From Prinsepia uniflora (lineage: Eukaryota > Streptophyta > Magnoliopsida > Rosales > Rosaceae), in the NCBI GenBank assembly GCA_032719365.1, contig CM064871.1:61330416-61394415 (forward strand): a DNA stretch of 64,000 nt, written 5' to 3'. The position numbers were made by a program, and so were the translations under genes. The notes under the pieces are model-generated. The model did no database searches. It was not told where the DNA came from and saw only the letters and a list, made by a program, of their open reading frames with translations. Shown here in pieces: positions 37,094-48,731 of this stretch. Every line of letters begins with the position of its first letter. Position 1 is the stretch's first letter.

Positions 37094-40000
37094 TGTAACG
37101 ACCCGTCCCGAATTCCGGGATTAGTTTAGTGATTAATCTTGATTAGTGAGGTTGAACGGTGGTTAGTAGGGCGGAATCGGACAAAATGTGCAAAATGACC
37201 GTTTTGCCCCTAGTCGTGGGCAAAATGTTGACTTTTTGTTCGGGCGGTCAAATGGACTTTGACCGATGACCGTGATGTAGTTCGGGACGTCACGAGTTCA
37301 TAGACAGGTGGCACGTTCGATTCCGACATTCGTAGAGAAAGTTATGGTGTTCGGAAGTTGAGGGGTATTTTGGTAATTTGGCTTGTTAGGGGCCAAATGT
37401 TGACTTTTTGATCGGGAGGTCCGATGGACGAAGGCCAAGGACCGTTACGTAGGTATCGTCGATACGAATCCAACGACAGGCGGCATGCCGAAATCGGAGA
37501 TCCGACGACGACGTTATGGTCAAGGAAACGAACTAACGAACCGAGGCCGGGATTAAAATAATAATATAATAATGAATAGTAACCATTGACTGTGCACATC
37601 CGGATGAGTGACAAGTGTCACCCATCCCTTGTTTCCAGCTCCATGTTTCCCTCCCAACACCATCATTACTACATCATCATCATCTAATTCACCATTTCCC
37701 CTAATTTCCTCTTCTTTGTTCCTAAACCGTGCACAAAATTGGGGGAATCAGATTGGGAGAATTGGCTCTCTCTCTCTGCCGTTCCTGAGAGAAAAATGAG
37801 AGACTAAGATGTTTGAATTAACTAGGAAACACGAGGGTTTGAGTGTGGGTTGAATTTTGGATTTTGGATTTCGGGAAAATTGGGGGGAAAATTCGAATAC
37901 TGGGAATTGAGCCGTGAGGATCAAATTGGAGATTACCTTCAGCTTCCTGGGAGTGCCACGATCAGTTTTGTCGAAGGAACGAAGGGATTTGGCCACCAAT
38001 TGGCTCTGATCACACTTGGTGACAGAGGAGGAACTTCGAGGCTGAGTCGTGGAGTTTGGGGCTGTGATGGACTCAATTGTTGTGGGGAAATGACTCCTCA
38101 TGATCCCACGATGCTTCTGGGATCATCAATTGAAGGAAAACGGGTGTGATCGACAGACTTCCATGGTTGCACAGTGACGGCCATCGAGCTTGAGTCGTGA
38201 CGATGGAACACTGGATTGAAGCAATTGGGTTGGGGGAAATGATTTACGGAGTCCATGGAAGCTTCTGGTTGAATCAATTTCAGGATATCGATCGAAATGG
38301 ATGGGGTTCGAAGGATGAACAATGGACGGGTGTTCTTGGTGTTCATCATCGAATCGTGGAATTGTAGGTAATGATTTGTGTAATCAATGTTACAGAACTT
38401 AAATTAAACTTAAAACGAAGCTAATGGAATGATCAATTGATGTAATTAAGGCTGAATTGATAGGATTGGAACCGGGTCGTATCGCGGGCAAACTGGACCC
38501 GTTTACCAGACATACGGGTTAGATGGTGACACTGTAGCAGGCGCGTGAGTTTCACGCGCAGCCACTCACGGCGGCGCGTGGCGGCGCGTGGGCACGAATC
38601 TCGAGGTGAGGTCAACATGACTTTTAATCCATTCGATGTAACGGACATTTTGGAATTGGTTTCGTGTCGATCGGACACCGTCTCGATAATGTTCGGGATG
38701 TCCGAAGGTTTTAAATTAAGTTTAAAAATAAGTAAAAATTCGGGAAAATTACGGGACTTTGATAGGATGTTAATGTTGAGGTTAGTAACCCTCTAATGTG
38801 ATTTGGACAGGATTGGGAGTCCCGGTGATAGTGGTGTGGCCCGGGAGGGCCGGTGGCACGCGTATCGAGGCACACGGTTAAAACGGTCTGTGAGTGGACT
38901 TTGGCTTTATAAATCCTATGCATGCTTAAATGTGTTATATGGTTTATATACATGATTTCTATGATGGTATTTGTGAGCATTGATTTCGGGTATGTTGCAC
39001 GTATTTCGAGGTGTTTTTCTGTATTTCACGTATATCGGGATTAACGGTTTATTTGTGGTTTTGCGTGCTTGTGGTTAAATAAATAATATGATAAAACGAT
39101 TTTTATATTGGAAAGATGAATTCGGGCTTGAGGCCCACTTGTTTTGGAAATCTCGGACTTGGAGTCCATTTGAGTACGTAATCGGGCTGCAGGCCCAGTT
39201 GGTTTATAAGTCGGGCTGCGGGCCCCGTTGGTTTACAAATCGGGCCGTGGGCCCAGTGGTTCATAAAATCGGGCATGAGGCCCAGTTGGATAATAAATGT
39301 GATTTCGGGTCAGGGACCCTATATTTAATAATTGTGATTTTGGGTCAGGGACCCTAATTGGAACTGTGTGTTTTTATGGAAATTTCGGGCAGGGCCCAAT
39401 GGTAATAATGTGATAAAAGGATTAATAAAACTGTTTTCCATATACCATCTGGATACAAGGATATATGATGGTCTCCTCCAGATGTCTGGGACACTGGGGA
39501 AGTCACGGTGCATTGCCTTCGAGGGGTCATTATACGGAGCAGCCGGACCGTATGATGACTCAGGAGCAGGATTGCTATGATTGACGTCAGGGACGTCAGA
39601 CATCAGGGATGTCAGATATATGGACCCGGAGAGACCCCGGGCAGCACGCGTAGCTTATGAAACCGTGAGATATGACGTCAGGGACGTCTAGCGTCTGGGA
39701 CGCTAAGCATCTGGGATGCTGGTGATGGTAATGGTAAAATATGGTTTAATGAATAAAATGGCTTATTGGTTGGATATGTGTTATGTGGTAAAAATGGATT
39801 ATTGGTTATGAAATGGTATGTCGGGTCAGGGACCCTAAATGGTTTTGGATTTTTGAATTGATGTTCATCTATGGTCGTGGGTGGTGACCCACATGGTTTT
39901 AATATGTATGGTGGTGGTATTCCACGGTTTTGGGCTGAGTTCCCACACTTGGTTTTTGGTTAACGGTTTTCGGGCTAAGGCCCTAATGGCTCGGTTGAGC

Positions 40001-40314
40001 AAACGTTTTGGTTACTGGTTTTTGGTGGCATGCATACGTTTTTATTGGAGGGCATAAATGTCTTATAAATGTATTTGGTAAACTTATTGGTTTTTGTCCA
40101 CTCACAGCTTTTGGTTTTAATGCCCTTCAGGTTGATTACGGATGCGATTGTAGCAGAGACTGGGACATTGCACACCTCCTCCATCGGTCCTTGCGCACTC
40201 TGGATGGCCCGTTTGGGCAGTAGCTCTTGGTTATCCCTTGTCTGACACCCCTTGTTGGACGGGAGCAGGGCACATTCCACGGTAATCCCGGGGGGATTGG
40301 GATGGGTCCTGTCA
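37094..40314 (+). mobile_element. Solo LTR 'I' of the TGTAAC family inside H
   Basis: 3221 bp, perfect CAACG duplications (37089-37093 / 40315-40319). It is well preserved: hairpin 38541-38559 followed by two more GCGCGTG words to 38590, cassette 38890-40107 (GTGAGTGGAC to GTCCACTCACAG), and a series of GGGC..GGCCC words (39121-39410). Two 172-bp-spaced GTTGACTTTTTG(T/A)TCGGG blocks start at 37227 and 37399. Confidence 0.96.
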
Positions 40315-41718
40315 CAACGAGTCAACAGTCATACAGAATATAGTACAGTACAAGGTAAGACATAAATCCTACAAGAAGATGGCTACACGCGCAACGGGAA
40401 AACTCACAACGGAAAACTCCGGAAAACTCTATGCCTCTGCCTCTGCCTCAACGTTAGCCTCAACGCTAGCACCACAACCTGGAGGGTATTTAAAAACCAG
40501 AAAAGTATGAGTGGACTAAAAATAAATAATAGTTTTGAAAACAGTTTAATAAACAAACCAGGATTTTGCCCTCCGTTTTAAAAACATGCATGCATAACCC
40601 AGGATCTGAAAACGACAATATAAATCATATGGAAACATTATCATCAAAACATGAAAATACCAAATATCATCATCCGATCAAACCTGCTGGATCTATCCGA
40701 GTCTTTAAACTCAATCCAGACCTCAATATAATCCGAGTCTTTAAACTCATAAGCCTACGGGGGAAATATCATAATATCCGAGTCTTTAAACTCCCGAGTC
40801 TTTAAACTCAATCCGGGTCTTTAAACCCAATCCGAGCCCGCCCCCGTTATAATCATATCCTGTTCTTTAAACCCAATAACCAGATCCAGCAAATCCAATC
40901 CAAAACCATTTGAAAACCATTTTTCATTTCCAAATCCGAATCCGCAATCTCATCAGGATCCCGAATCCAAACCCAGAACTCATATCCATAACCATTTCCA
41001 AATCCGAGTTTGGAACCATAATCCCGTAAGCCGGCATCCCGAATAACCATTCTGAACCCAAACCCGGAATCCACTTTCAAGTCCCAAATCGAATCCCGAA
41101 TCGTCATCCGGAAATCTGATTCAAAAACCCGAAATCACGTTTCTTAAAACCACTTTTCTGAACTAGGCTTCAAGCCCGAAAACACTTGTCCGAAATCCAT
41201 TTTAGATCATTGTTATTAAATCATATTTCAAATCCCGAGATCAAATCATTAAAACCAGGTTTAAATCACAACATCCGTCAAATCTCGTAAAACGTGAAAT
41301 TCCGTAATTTCCTCGAAAAACGTGCAAAACCGTAAAACATCAAGATCATAAAACAAATCATAGAATCACGTATAGAAAACATGTAAAACATGTATGCATG
41401 CATCAAGGGTTAGAAAACAAAGTCCACTCACAGTTCCGGGCACGTCACTCGCGTCCCGTATGTTCCTCGGTTGCCTCAGGGATATCCCGACCTGTTAAAA
41501 GTCACCAATCCAGGTCACAAACACTTTATTTAAGCTTACCCTAATTTCCCTAATTTTTTTTTCCGGATTTTAAAACGTAATTTAAATGAACTCCTAAACC
41601 TTCGAACATTTAAAACTAACCCGATACGGTACCCGATCGACACGAAACTTGTCCTAAAATGTTCGTTACATCGATTAGAGTGAAAACCGTGTTGAACGTT
41701 TCCCCAGAACAGTCCCCA

Positions 41719-44700
41719 TGTAATGACCCGCCCCAAATATCGGGATTGAATATTAATTAATTATGATTTAGAATGACTAATCGGGGATTAGTTGAGTGAA
41801 ATCAGACGAAATGTGCAAAATGACTGTTTTGCCCCTAGCGTGGGCAAAATGTTGACTTTTAGTTCGGGCGGTCAAATGGACTTTGACCGATGACTGTGAC
41901 GTAGTTCGGGACGTCACGAGTTCATAGACAGGTGACACGTTCGATTCCGACATTCGAGGTGAAAGTTATGGCGTTCGGAAATTGAGGGGTATTTTGGTAA
42001 TTTGGCTAATAAGGGGCCAAATGTTGACTTTTGACCCGGGAAGTCCAATGGATGAGGGCTAAGGACCGTTACGTAGGTCTCGTCGATGCGAATCCAACGA
42101 CAGGCTGCACGTCGAAAACGGAGTTCGGGTGACCAAGTTACGGGTCACGGATGTCTAGGGGCAAAATGGTAAATTGTCGAACGAGGGGCAAAATGGTCTT
42201 TTAACCTTGATCAGACAATGACACATGTCCTTTGTCTTATTCTTGCCCCAGACAACACGGAAACCGGATTTCATGGAAAACACAATGATATACACTTTTG
42301 AAATTTCTCCCTAAATCATGGCTTAACTCATGATTTTGTCCAATTAAACCGTGCTAGCTCACCTGTTTCTCGTCATTGTACAATTAGGAGTTTGAGGAAG
42401 TGAACTGAGAGAGAGGAACTCGGGGGGGTTGAGAGAACTGGGAGAATTTTACTTCAAAAATTCAGAAAATTTGGGGGACTTTTGAATTCGAGATTGTGAG
42501 CTGTGAGGATCGAAATTGAGGATTCAATTCGACTCCTGAGATCAAAACGAACCTTCCTGCAACAAAACCGGAGAGAAACCGTGTCGAATTGAGGAAGAAC
42601 TGAGCTTCCATGGCAGCTTAAAATCGAGCTTGGGTTCAATGGGTTAGTGGTAAGTAATTCTCAAATTGATTTTGTAGAAACATCCCTTACACTCTCACGA
42701 TGCTAACTGGATGAATTAATTTGAAAATTAGGGGCGAAATCGACAAACCCGAATTGAAAACCCGTCAAGGATCGATCGTGAGTCGTGAGGATTCTGACCA
42801 TGATTCGAGTAATTGAAATTACAGAACCTAAATGGAGGTGGATTTGAAGGGATCAGTTGAAAGAACGGATCGATTTGAGGTCGAATTGGGCGAGATTCAG
42901 CCGGGTTCTATCGCGGGTTTTTCAACCCGTTTACCAGACAAACGGGTGAAGAAGGAGCACTGTAGCAGCACTGTAGCTGGCGCGTGGGTTTCACGCGCAG
43001 CCACTCACGGCGGCGCGTGAGGGCGCGTCCGGCCTAGTCTCAAGGTGAGGTCAACATGACTTTTGATCCTCTCATTGTAACGAACATTTTGACGTTGGTT
43101 TCGAGGAAATCGGATATTGTTTCGATAATGTTTCGCGTATCCGAAGATTTGTTTTACGTTAAAAATACGTATTTAAATTCCGAAAAAATTGGGGAAAATT
43201 ATATGAAGTATTTTGAGATGTAAGTAACCCTCTATAATGATTTTGGACAGGAGTTGTGATTTCCAGATTTTACGGAAAAACGTGCAGCTCGGAAACGGAC
43301 CGTTTTGGACGGTGTGTGTGAGTGGACTTTGTTTTCTAACCGTGATGCATGCATATATGATTTAAATGCCTTATTATATGATTTTATACGCTTGGGCATG
43401 ATTTATGTTTCAATCCGGTAATTTCTAGGTTTTATGATTATTATATTATTATTTTTGGGCGATTTTCGAGAAATTACGAAATTTGGTAAAAATGATGTTT
43501 GGACTTGGTTTATGAGTCCGGGATTGAAATTGATTGAAAATAATGTTTGGACTCGGATTATTGAGTCATGGAATGAAAAATGATGTGGTGACTCGGGAAT
43601 GAGTCAAGGGTCGATTTCGTGGATTTACGTGAAAATGGCAACGGAGGTTGCAACGCATGGATTTGCGTGAAAATGATATGTTGGGCGTGAGAACCCAAGT
43701 GAATAGTTATTTTGACTTGGATTTGGAGTCACTTGTGAAATTGTGAAATTAATGATTTATTGGGATTTTATGATTATTTTAATCAGTCTTTCGGACACGT
43801 TTTACGAGGAACGTACAAATGATGTTTTGGGCGAGGCCCGGAGTTTAAATGATTTCTAAAATGATATTTTGACTTGGTTGGTGAATCAATGATGATTTTC
43901 GGATTATTTTATTGTTTTAAAAGGTGATTTTAAAGAAGTACGTGTAAATGGTATTTTGGGCTTGAGACCCAGTCGGAAATGATCTTGACTTTGTATGAAG
44001 ATAAGATTTGATTGAAATATTTTGGGATGTAATTCCCGAGATGGTTTTCATTGTGATTGTGATATTCCCAGAGGGTCGGAGCTTGGGGGGGATTACCCAG
44101 ACGACCGGAGCTTGGGGATGTGATTGTAGGGTCCGGAGTTGATCCTATGGTAGTCAGTTTCTCGGATGAGATTGAGCCTGGATGTACCACTCGGATGGGT
44201 CTGAGCCTGGGGATGTGTTCGCCCAGAGGTGACTGAGCCTGAGGGGGTTGAGCCCAGAGGTGTCTGTTCCCGAGAGTGTGACTGGATATTGGCCTACGCG
44301 TAGTGCAGCACTTGTGAGTAGTGCAGTTGATGGTTTGATTTTGCACTTGTGAGTAGTGCGGATTGATTGGATTGGTATATTTATTGTGCACTTGTGATTA
44401 GTGCTGATTGTTGTTGTTTGATGACGTACTGGTATTGAGTACGGGTTTTTGGTCCTTGTGACCAGATGATTATGTTTTCACATGCTTTGGCCTGAGAGCC
44501 GGGATTTGATGTTTTATAACATGAACTGATTTGGTGAACATGAGTTTTATGGACTAGGGGAAAATATGTTTTGATTTTATCGGTCCACTGTTCATACTTG
44601 AATGATTTCATACTATTACTCATGTTTTACGATATGCATGCAAGTTTGTGAAAACTGGAGGGTAAGAATGTATTTTGGCAAATGTTTTTATAAGAGGTCA

Positions 44701-44913
44701 TTTTTGTCCACTTACACCTTTTCTGTTTTGTGACCCTCCAGGCCGTGGTACAACGTTCGGGACTGATCGTGAGGCAGTGGCAGCAGCAGAAATCCGCGCA
44801 AACAACCCTTATCTGGCAAGCACTGAAGGGTAGTTTCGGACCTTTAGCTGACTTGTCAGACGGGAGCAGGACCGGGCACGGTTTTTGACGTCCAGTTGGG
44901 ACGGGTTCTGTCA
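41719..44913 (+). mobile_element. Solo LTR 'J' of the TGTAAC family inside H
   Basis: 3195 bp from TGTAATGACCCGCCCC to GGGACGGGTTCTGTCA with perfect CCCCA duplications (41714-41718 / 44914-44918). It is the closest relative of O: both share the GCACTTGTGAGTAGTGC units and the stretch near 43681 that A interrupts in O. The cassette runs from 43318 to about 44715, where the border is changed to GTCCACTTAC. Hairpin at 42980-42998. Confidence 0.96.
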
Positions 44914-45183
44914 CCCCACGCGTCTGCACTGTTTATCGTCTTCAACCTCTGTCCACCCAGTTCAGACCGGTCCGGTCGAACCGAGCTGGTGTGGCCAGTT
45001 CTCAATCAAATCCAGTCGATTTTCAATCCTATCTTCACTACTAGTTTCGTCCCACTCTAAACAATCGATTCCCCTAACCAAAACATGAAATAAGGCACGA
45101 AAACTCACCGTCCAAAACTCGAACCAGACCCTTGAAATTTCCAGTCACGGTTTTCCAGCCACCCGTCGCCTCCTCAGCCACTG

Positions 45184-45278
45184 TGACATGACCCACTCCG
45201 ATTATCACCCCGATAACCGAGGTGAACCCTACTCCCGTCTGACAAACACACGCAAAGTACCAGAAAGGGTCGTTACAC
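45184..45278 (-). mobile_element. 95-bp miniature 'K' of the TGTAAC family
   Basis: It begins TGACATGACCCACTCC and ends GGGTCGTTACA and has perfect 5-bp duplications CACTG (45179-45183 / 45279-45283). Its first 80 bases match the left end of H (36952-37035), and then the sequence jumps directly to the last 11 bases of the family. Everything between, about 2.8 kb, is missing. Either a solo LTR lost its interior after insertion or a miniature moved as such. Confidence 0.88.
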
Positions 45279-47493
45279 ACTGGTTCAACTCCTCAGGCTA
45301 CTAGGGACTTCCTACACCTATTAGAACCATTAGGATAGCTCGACTAAGCTCCAAAACCCACGACTTTCATTTTGAATAAAAACAGAAAAAATAGGGGACA
45401 TCGAGAACTCACCCGTATCTGGCCTCCGCCGTGCTCGCCGTCGTGTTCCTCTGGGTTCACAAGCCTGTCCTCAGCCTTCCTAGCATTCCCTCGAACCCGA
45501 TTGGATCAAAATGATCGATTGTGGTTGCACCACGATCCTCGACACCTTCTCTGTTTTTCGGGTTTTGCACACCTCACACACACCCAAACTTACTTCAGTT
45601 CATCCCAGAACACTCACCAGCCTCTCAACTTCTATCTGCTCACTCTCACTTGATCACAAGAACGCACACACTCACTGAAACCGATCGATCTCTCCTCTCT
45701 GTCTTAGTCTCTGTTCTTAGTGCATAATTTAAACCCAACTTAAAACATTGTAATCGTGTAGGTTAAAACCCACTAGACACAAGCCAGGTGTCAAACACCT
45801 GGTGGACCAGCCCCAAAATATCCAATACACACTGCACACCTGTCCTTATCTGATTGGCACGCTTCACAAGGTGCAAAAAGACCAAAATACCCCTAATTGT
45901 TCAAATTACGATTTTACCATTGACTTCCTAGACCCATATCTCACTCGTCTGATGTCCGATGAAGGCGTGCCGCCTGTCGTTGTACTCAGGACGTCGAGAA
46001 CTACCTAACGGTCCTCGGTTTGCGTGAAGAAACCTTATCTTGCAAAAAGTCAACAAATGCCCATCTTTTAACCAAATTACGAAAGTGCCCTCAACCTTCC
46101 GAACATCATAACTTCCTCCTCGGATGTCGGAATCGGGTCTGCCACTTGTCTACGGACTCGTGACGTCCCGAACTACGTCACGGTCATCGGTCAATGCCCA
46201 ATTGACAGTCCGAACTAAAAGTCAACATTTTGCCCATTCTAGGGGCAAAATCGTCATTCTACGTCGACTGTCCAAAAGTATCCAACTAATCACCGATTAT
46301 CTTCGTTAATCCGTCAATAAACTCTACTCTAATCCGGACTTCCGGGATGGGTCGTTACATAGGCCATAAAAGCACGAAAGAGAAATGCACTGATGAAAAT
46401 AGCCTGAAAATGAAGCAAACATACAATTTTTTTTTTAAGGAATTACTGTTTATGACAAGCAGAACAAGTTGTAGAGCCAATTGACTTATACTGCTCAGGA
46501 AAAGTAGACAATCCACATACATCTCATGAGGTTTATACATCTCTACATAAGAATTTTAATTTCAAAAACTTCATTGTTCTTTTACCACGAAATTAGGATT
46601 TAAATTTCGGAAAATGAACAATGGAAAATTTCATCAGTAATTACAATTTACAGCACGTTTGCATCCATCATTCCAAATATTAAAAAGTTATTTAATTGAA
46701 TCTAGAAAATAACATATGAATAGAAAATAGTCAATCATAAATCTTATTAGGACCAATTCTCAAAAGAATTAATTGAAATAAAAATGAAATAACCATAAAG
46801 ATTATATTTTTACGACGACAACATAATGCACCCAGTATCAAAGAAAAGGTCAAAATGAGATTATATTAACAAAATCCATAAATAATACACTATAGTGGAA
46901 AAGAGAGAAAAAGCTAACCTCGACCATGACTGAAGAGTTTCTGGATCAAAGGGAAAAACACGAAATGGGGGATTTGTGAACGGGGGAAAGTAAATATAGG
47001 AAGTTGAATTGGGCCGAGCTTCTCTCCAATTCCTTCCTGAAAACTTAACAGTGGTATATTCGTTCAATGTGAAAACATCTTTGTTCGTGGATGTTTGTGC
47101 TTGGACTTGTCTTCACTAGTAGTGCCGTGAAGGAAGAGAGGAAAAAAATAGGGAAGAAAAAAAAAAGAGAAAAGTCAGAATCTTTGGGGGTGAGGTTAGA
47201 TTTGTGTCTAGGCTTTGATATCTATATTATCCATCACAAAACCCTTTCAAATCCAAGATTAGTTAAAATCATCTAAAATATATTAGGTTTTGAATACAGG
47301 GATATTTTAAAGGATTTTTAAATAATTTGTTTTGAATACACACTGATTTGAACATATTTTAAATCAATCTATTAAAATACAAATTGAATACACCAAGATT
47401 TTTAATAAATCTTTTTAAATCTTGATTGAATACACCTAAATTTCAAACTCTATTAAAATAACTTAAAACCACCTATTGAATACACCCCCCTTA

Positions 47494-48731
47494 GTTTTTA
47501 TGGTTCCGAAATGAGATTTAATATAAAAAAAAATTGATTATCAAATCGTTACATGATGTTAGTAAATTATGAATAGTTAGGGTTGCAATGAAAATAGAGC
47601 CTTGTGGTATTTAGCGAAAGGAAAATGATATTTGAACGGTTTTAAATGACTAATTAATATATAATTTTATTTTAATAAATTAAATCACTTTAAATTTATT
47701 TTTTGTGGTAAATAATATGCCACCTTAGATTTGATTCAAAAATATAATTAATTTAATGAATTCAAAACATATAATTTTTTGTGATATTTATTAAAAAATA
47801 GAATTTCTTATGATATTTTATCGAAAAAAATAACTTCTCATGGTATTTATGGAAAAATAGGACTTTAAGCTAATAAGTGTGTCACTTACCATTCCTGAGT
47901 CAATGTCTGAAAATTTGACCCTCATTAATTAGGCTCATTTTATTTCCACGTTAAAAACAATAAAAAAAAACTATCTGAAAATTCAATTAAAATTAAGAAA
48001 AAAGACTTAAATTTGAATTTTAGGTTTGGAAGACATGAAGCTCCGACTTTGGCTGGAAGACGGAGAAGGCTGCCACTTCTTCACCACTCATTCGGTCTCC
48101 CTGAGCCAATTTGCTCCTTTAAATTACTCCCTGAACCCATAAAATTCCACCACAAATAATACAAAACCTTTTCTCTCGTAGTTTATGTCTTTCGCTTTCT
48201 CTCTGATAAGCTTTACGCTAAATATTCTAACTTTTTTCACAGAGCTGGCTACTGGGTAGAGCCACCATCATCTTTGGCATTTCGTGTTTTGTTCTCCATT
48301 GTTGGTTGTTGTTCAACTGCCGACTTCATTTTCCTCTATAAATTTATTATTTTTTTCACTATTATTAAATATCCAAAGTAAGTATATTTTTCGAGTTCTT
48401 GTAAGTTTGTAACGCCGCTCTTTGTATTCAGTATTCTTCAAGAACCTTTCGTGGGCAGGCGTTTTAGCCCAACTGTTTTTCTTTTTCAGAGATAAAGAAA
48501 GGTGGGTTCTTTTTGAGATTGCGAGGCAAGCCATTAAAGGTTTAGATAGTCGCTGAGTAACTTAAAAATCTAATCAGCTTTTCCCAACTAAATAAACACA
48601 AAAAGAGTGCGTGTATGCCTCTGATTTTTCTCAGAATATAAACTGGAGGAGGTAAAACTCAAATGGGTATTCATTATTTTTCTCCAATCTGAATCAATAA
48701 TGGCTGTTTTTTACTGCTGAGACGACCCGCC
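47494..48731 (+). promoter_or_regulatory. Upstream region of the KUP gene with three short upstream ORFs
   Basis: A/T-rich DNA follows the PIF/Harbinger end. No convincing TATA box was found. Just before the start codon lie three short ATG frames, if this part is transcribed: 48615-48641 (8 codons), 48663-48692 (9 codons) and 48700-48720 (6 codons). They would reduce or regulate translation of the transporter. The transcription start is not visible from sequence alone. Confidence 0.45.

Larger units (their letters stand above)
36952..46359 (-). mobile_element. Solo LTR 'H' of the TGTAAC family, host of I, J and K
   Basis: The ends are TGACAAGACCCACCCC (36952) and GGGATGGGTCGTTACA (46359). 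The target duplication is CAGGC (36947-36951) / TAGGC (46360-46364), one C/T difference. Net length without I, J, K and their duplications is 2882 bp. Landmarks: cassette borders near 40507-40516 and 41422-41431, CCGAGTCTTTAAACTC palindromes at about 40694-40870, and the TGACG pair at 46159-46182. J landed in the hairpin region. The old-looking duplication agrees with its role as the outer layer. Confidence 0.9.
34209..47490 (-). mobile_element. PIF/Harbinger DNA transposon, expanded by nested solo LTRs
   Basis: The left end GGGGTGTATTCAATTTGG (34209) and the right end ATTGAATACACCCCCC (47490) are inverted repeats, flanked by TTA on both sides (34206-34208 and 47491-47493). A TTA/TAA 3-bp duplication is the PIF/Harbinger hallmark. 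Extra copies of the terminal word (TTGAATACACC) recur inside the right end near 47383, 47421 and 47477. Without the H nest (36952-46359) the element is about 3.9 kb. The Myb/SANT-like gene near the left end fits the two-gene layout of the superfamily; no transposase was found, so it looks non-autonomous. Confidence 0.85.

Noticed and set aside
45184..45278. Element K as an ordinary MITE
   Set aside because: Its ends and 80 bp of body match the TGTAAC LTR and the duplication is 5 bp, so it is a derivative of that family.
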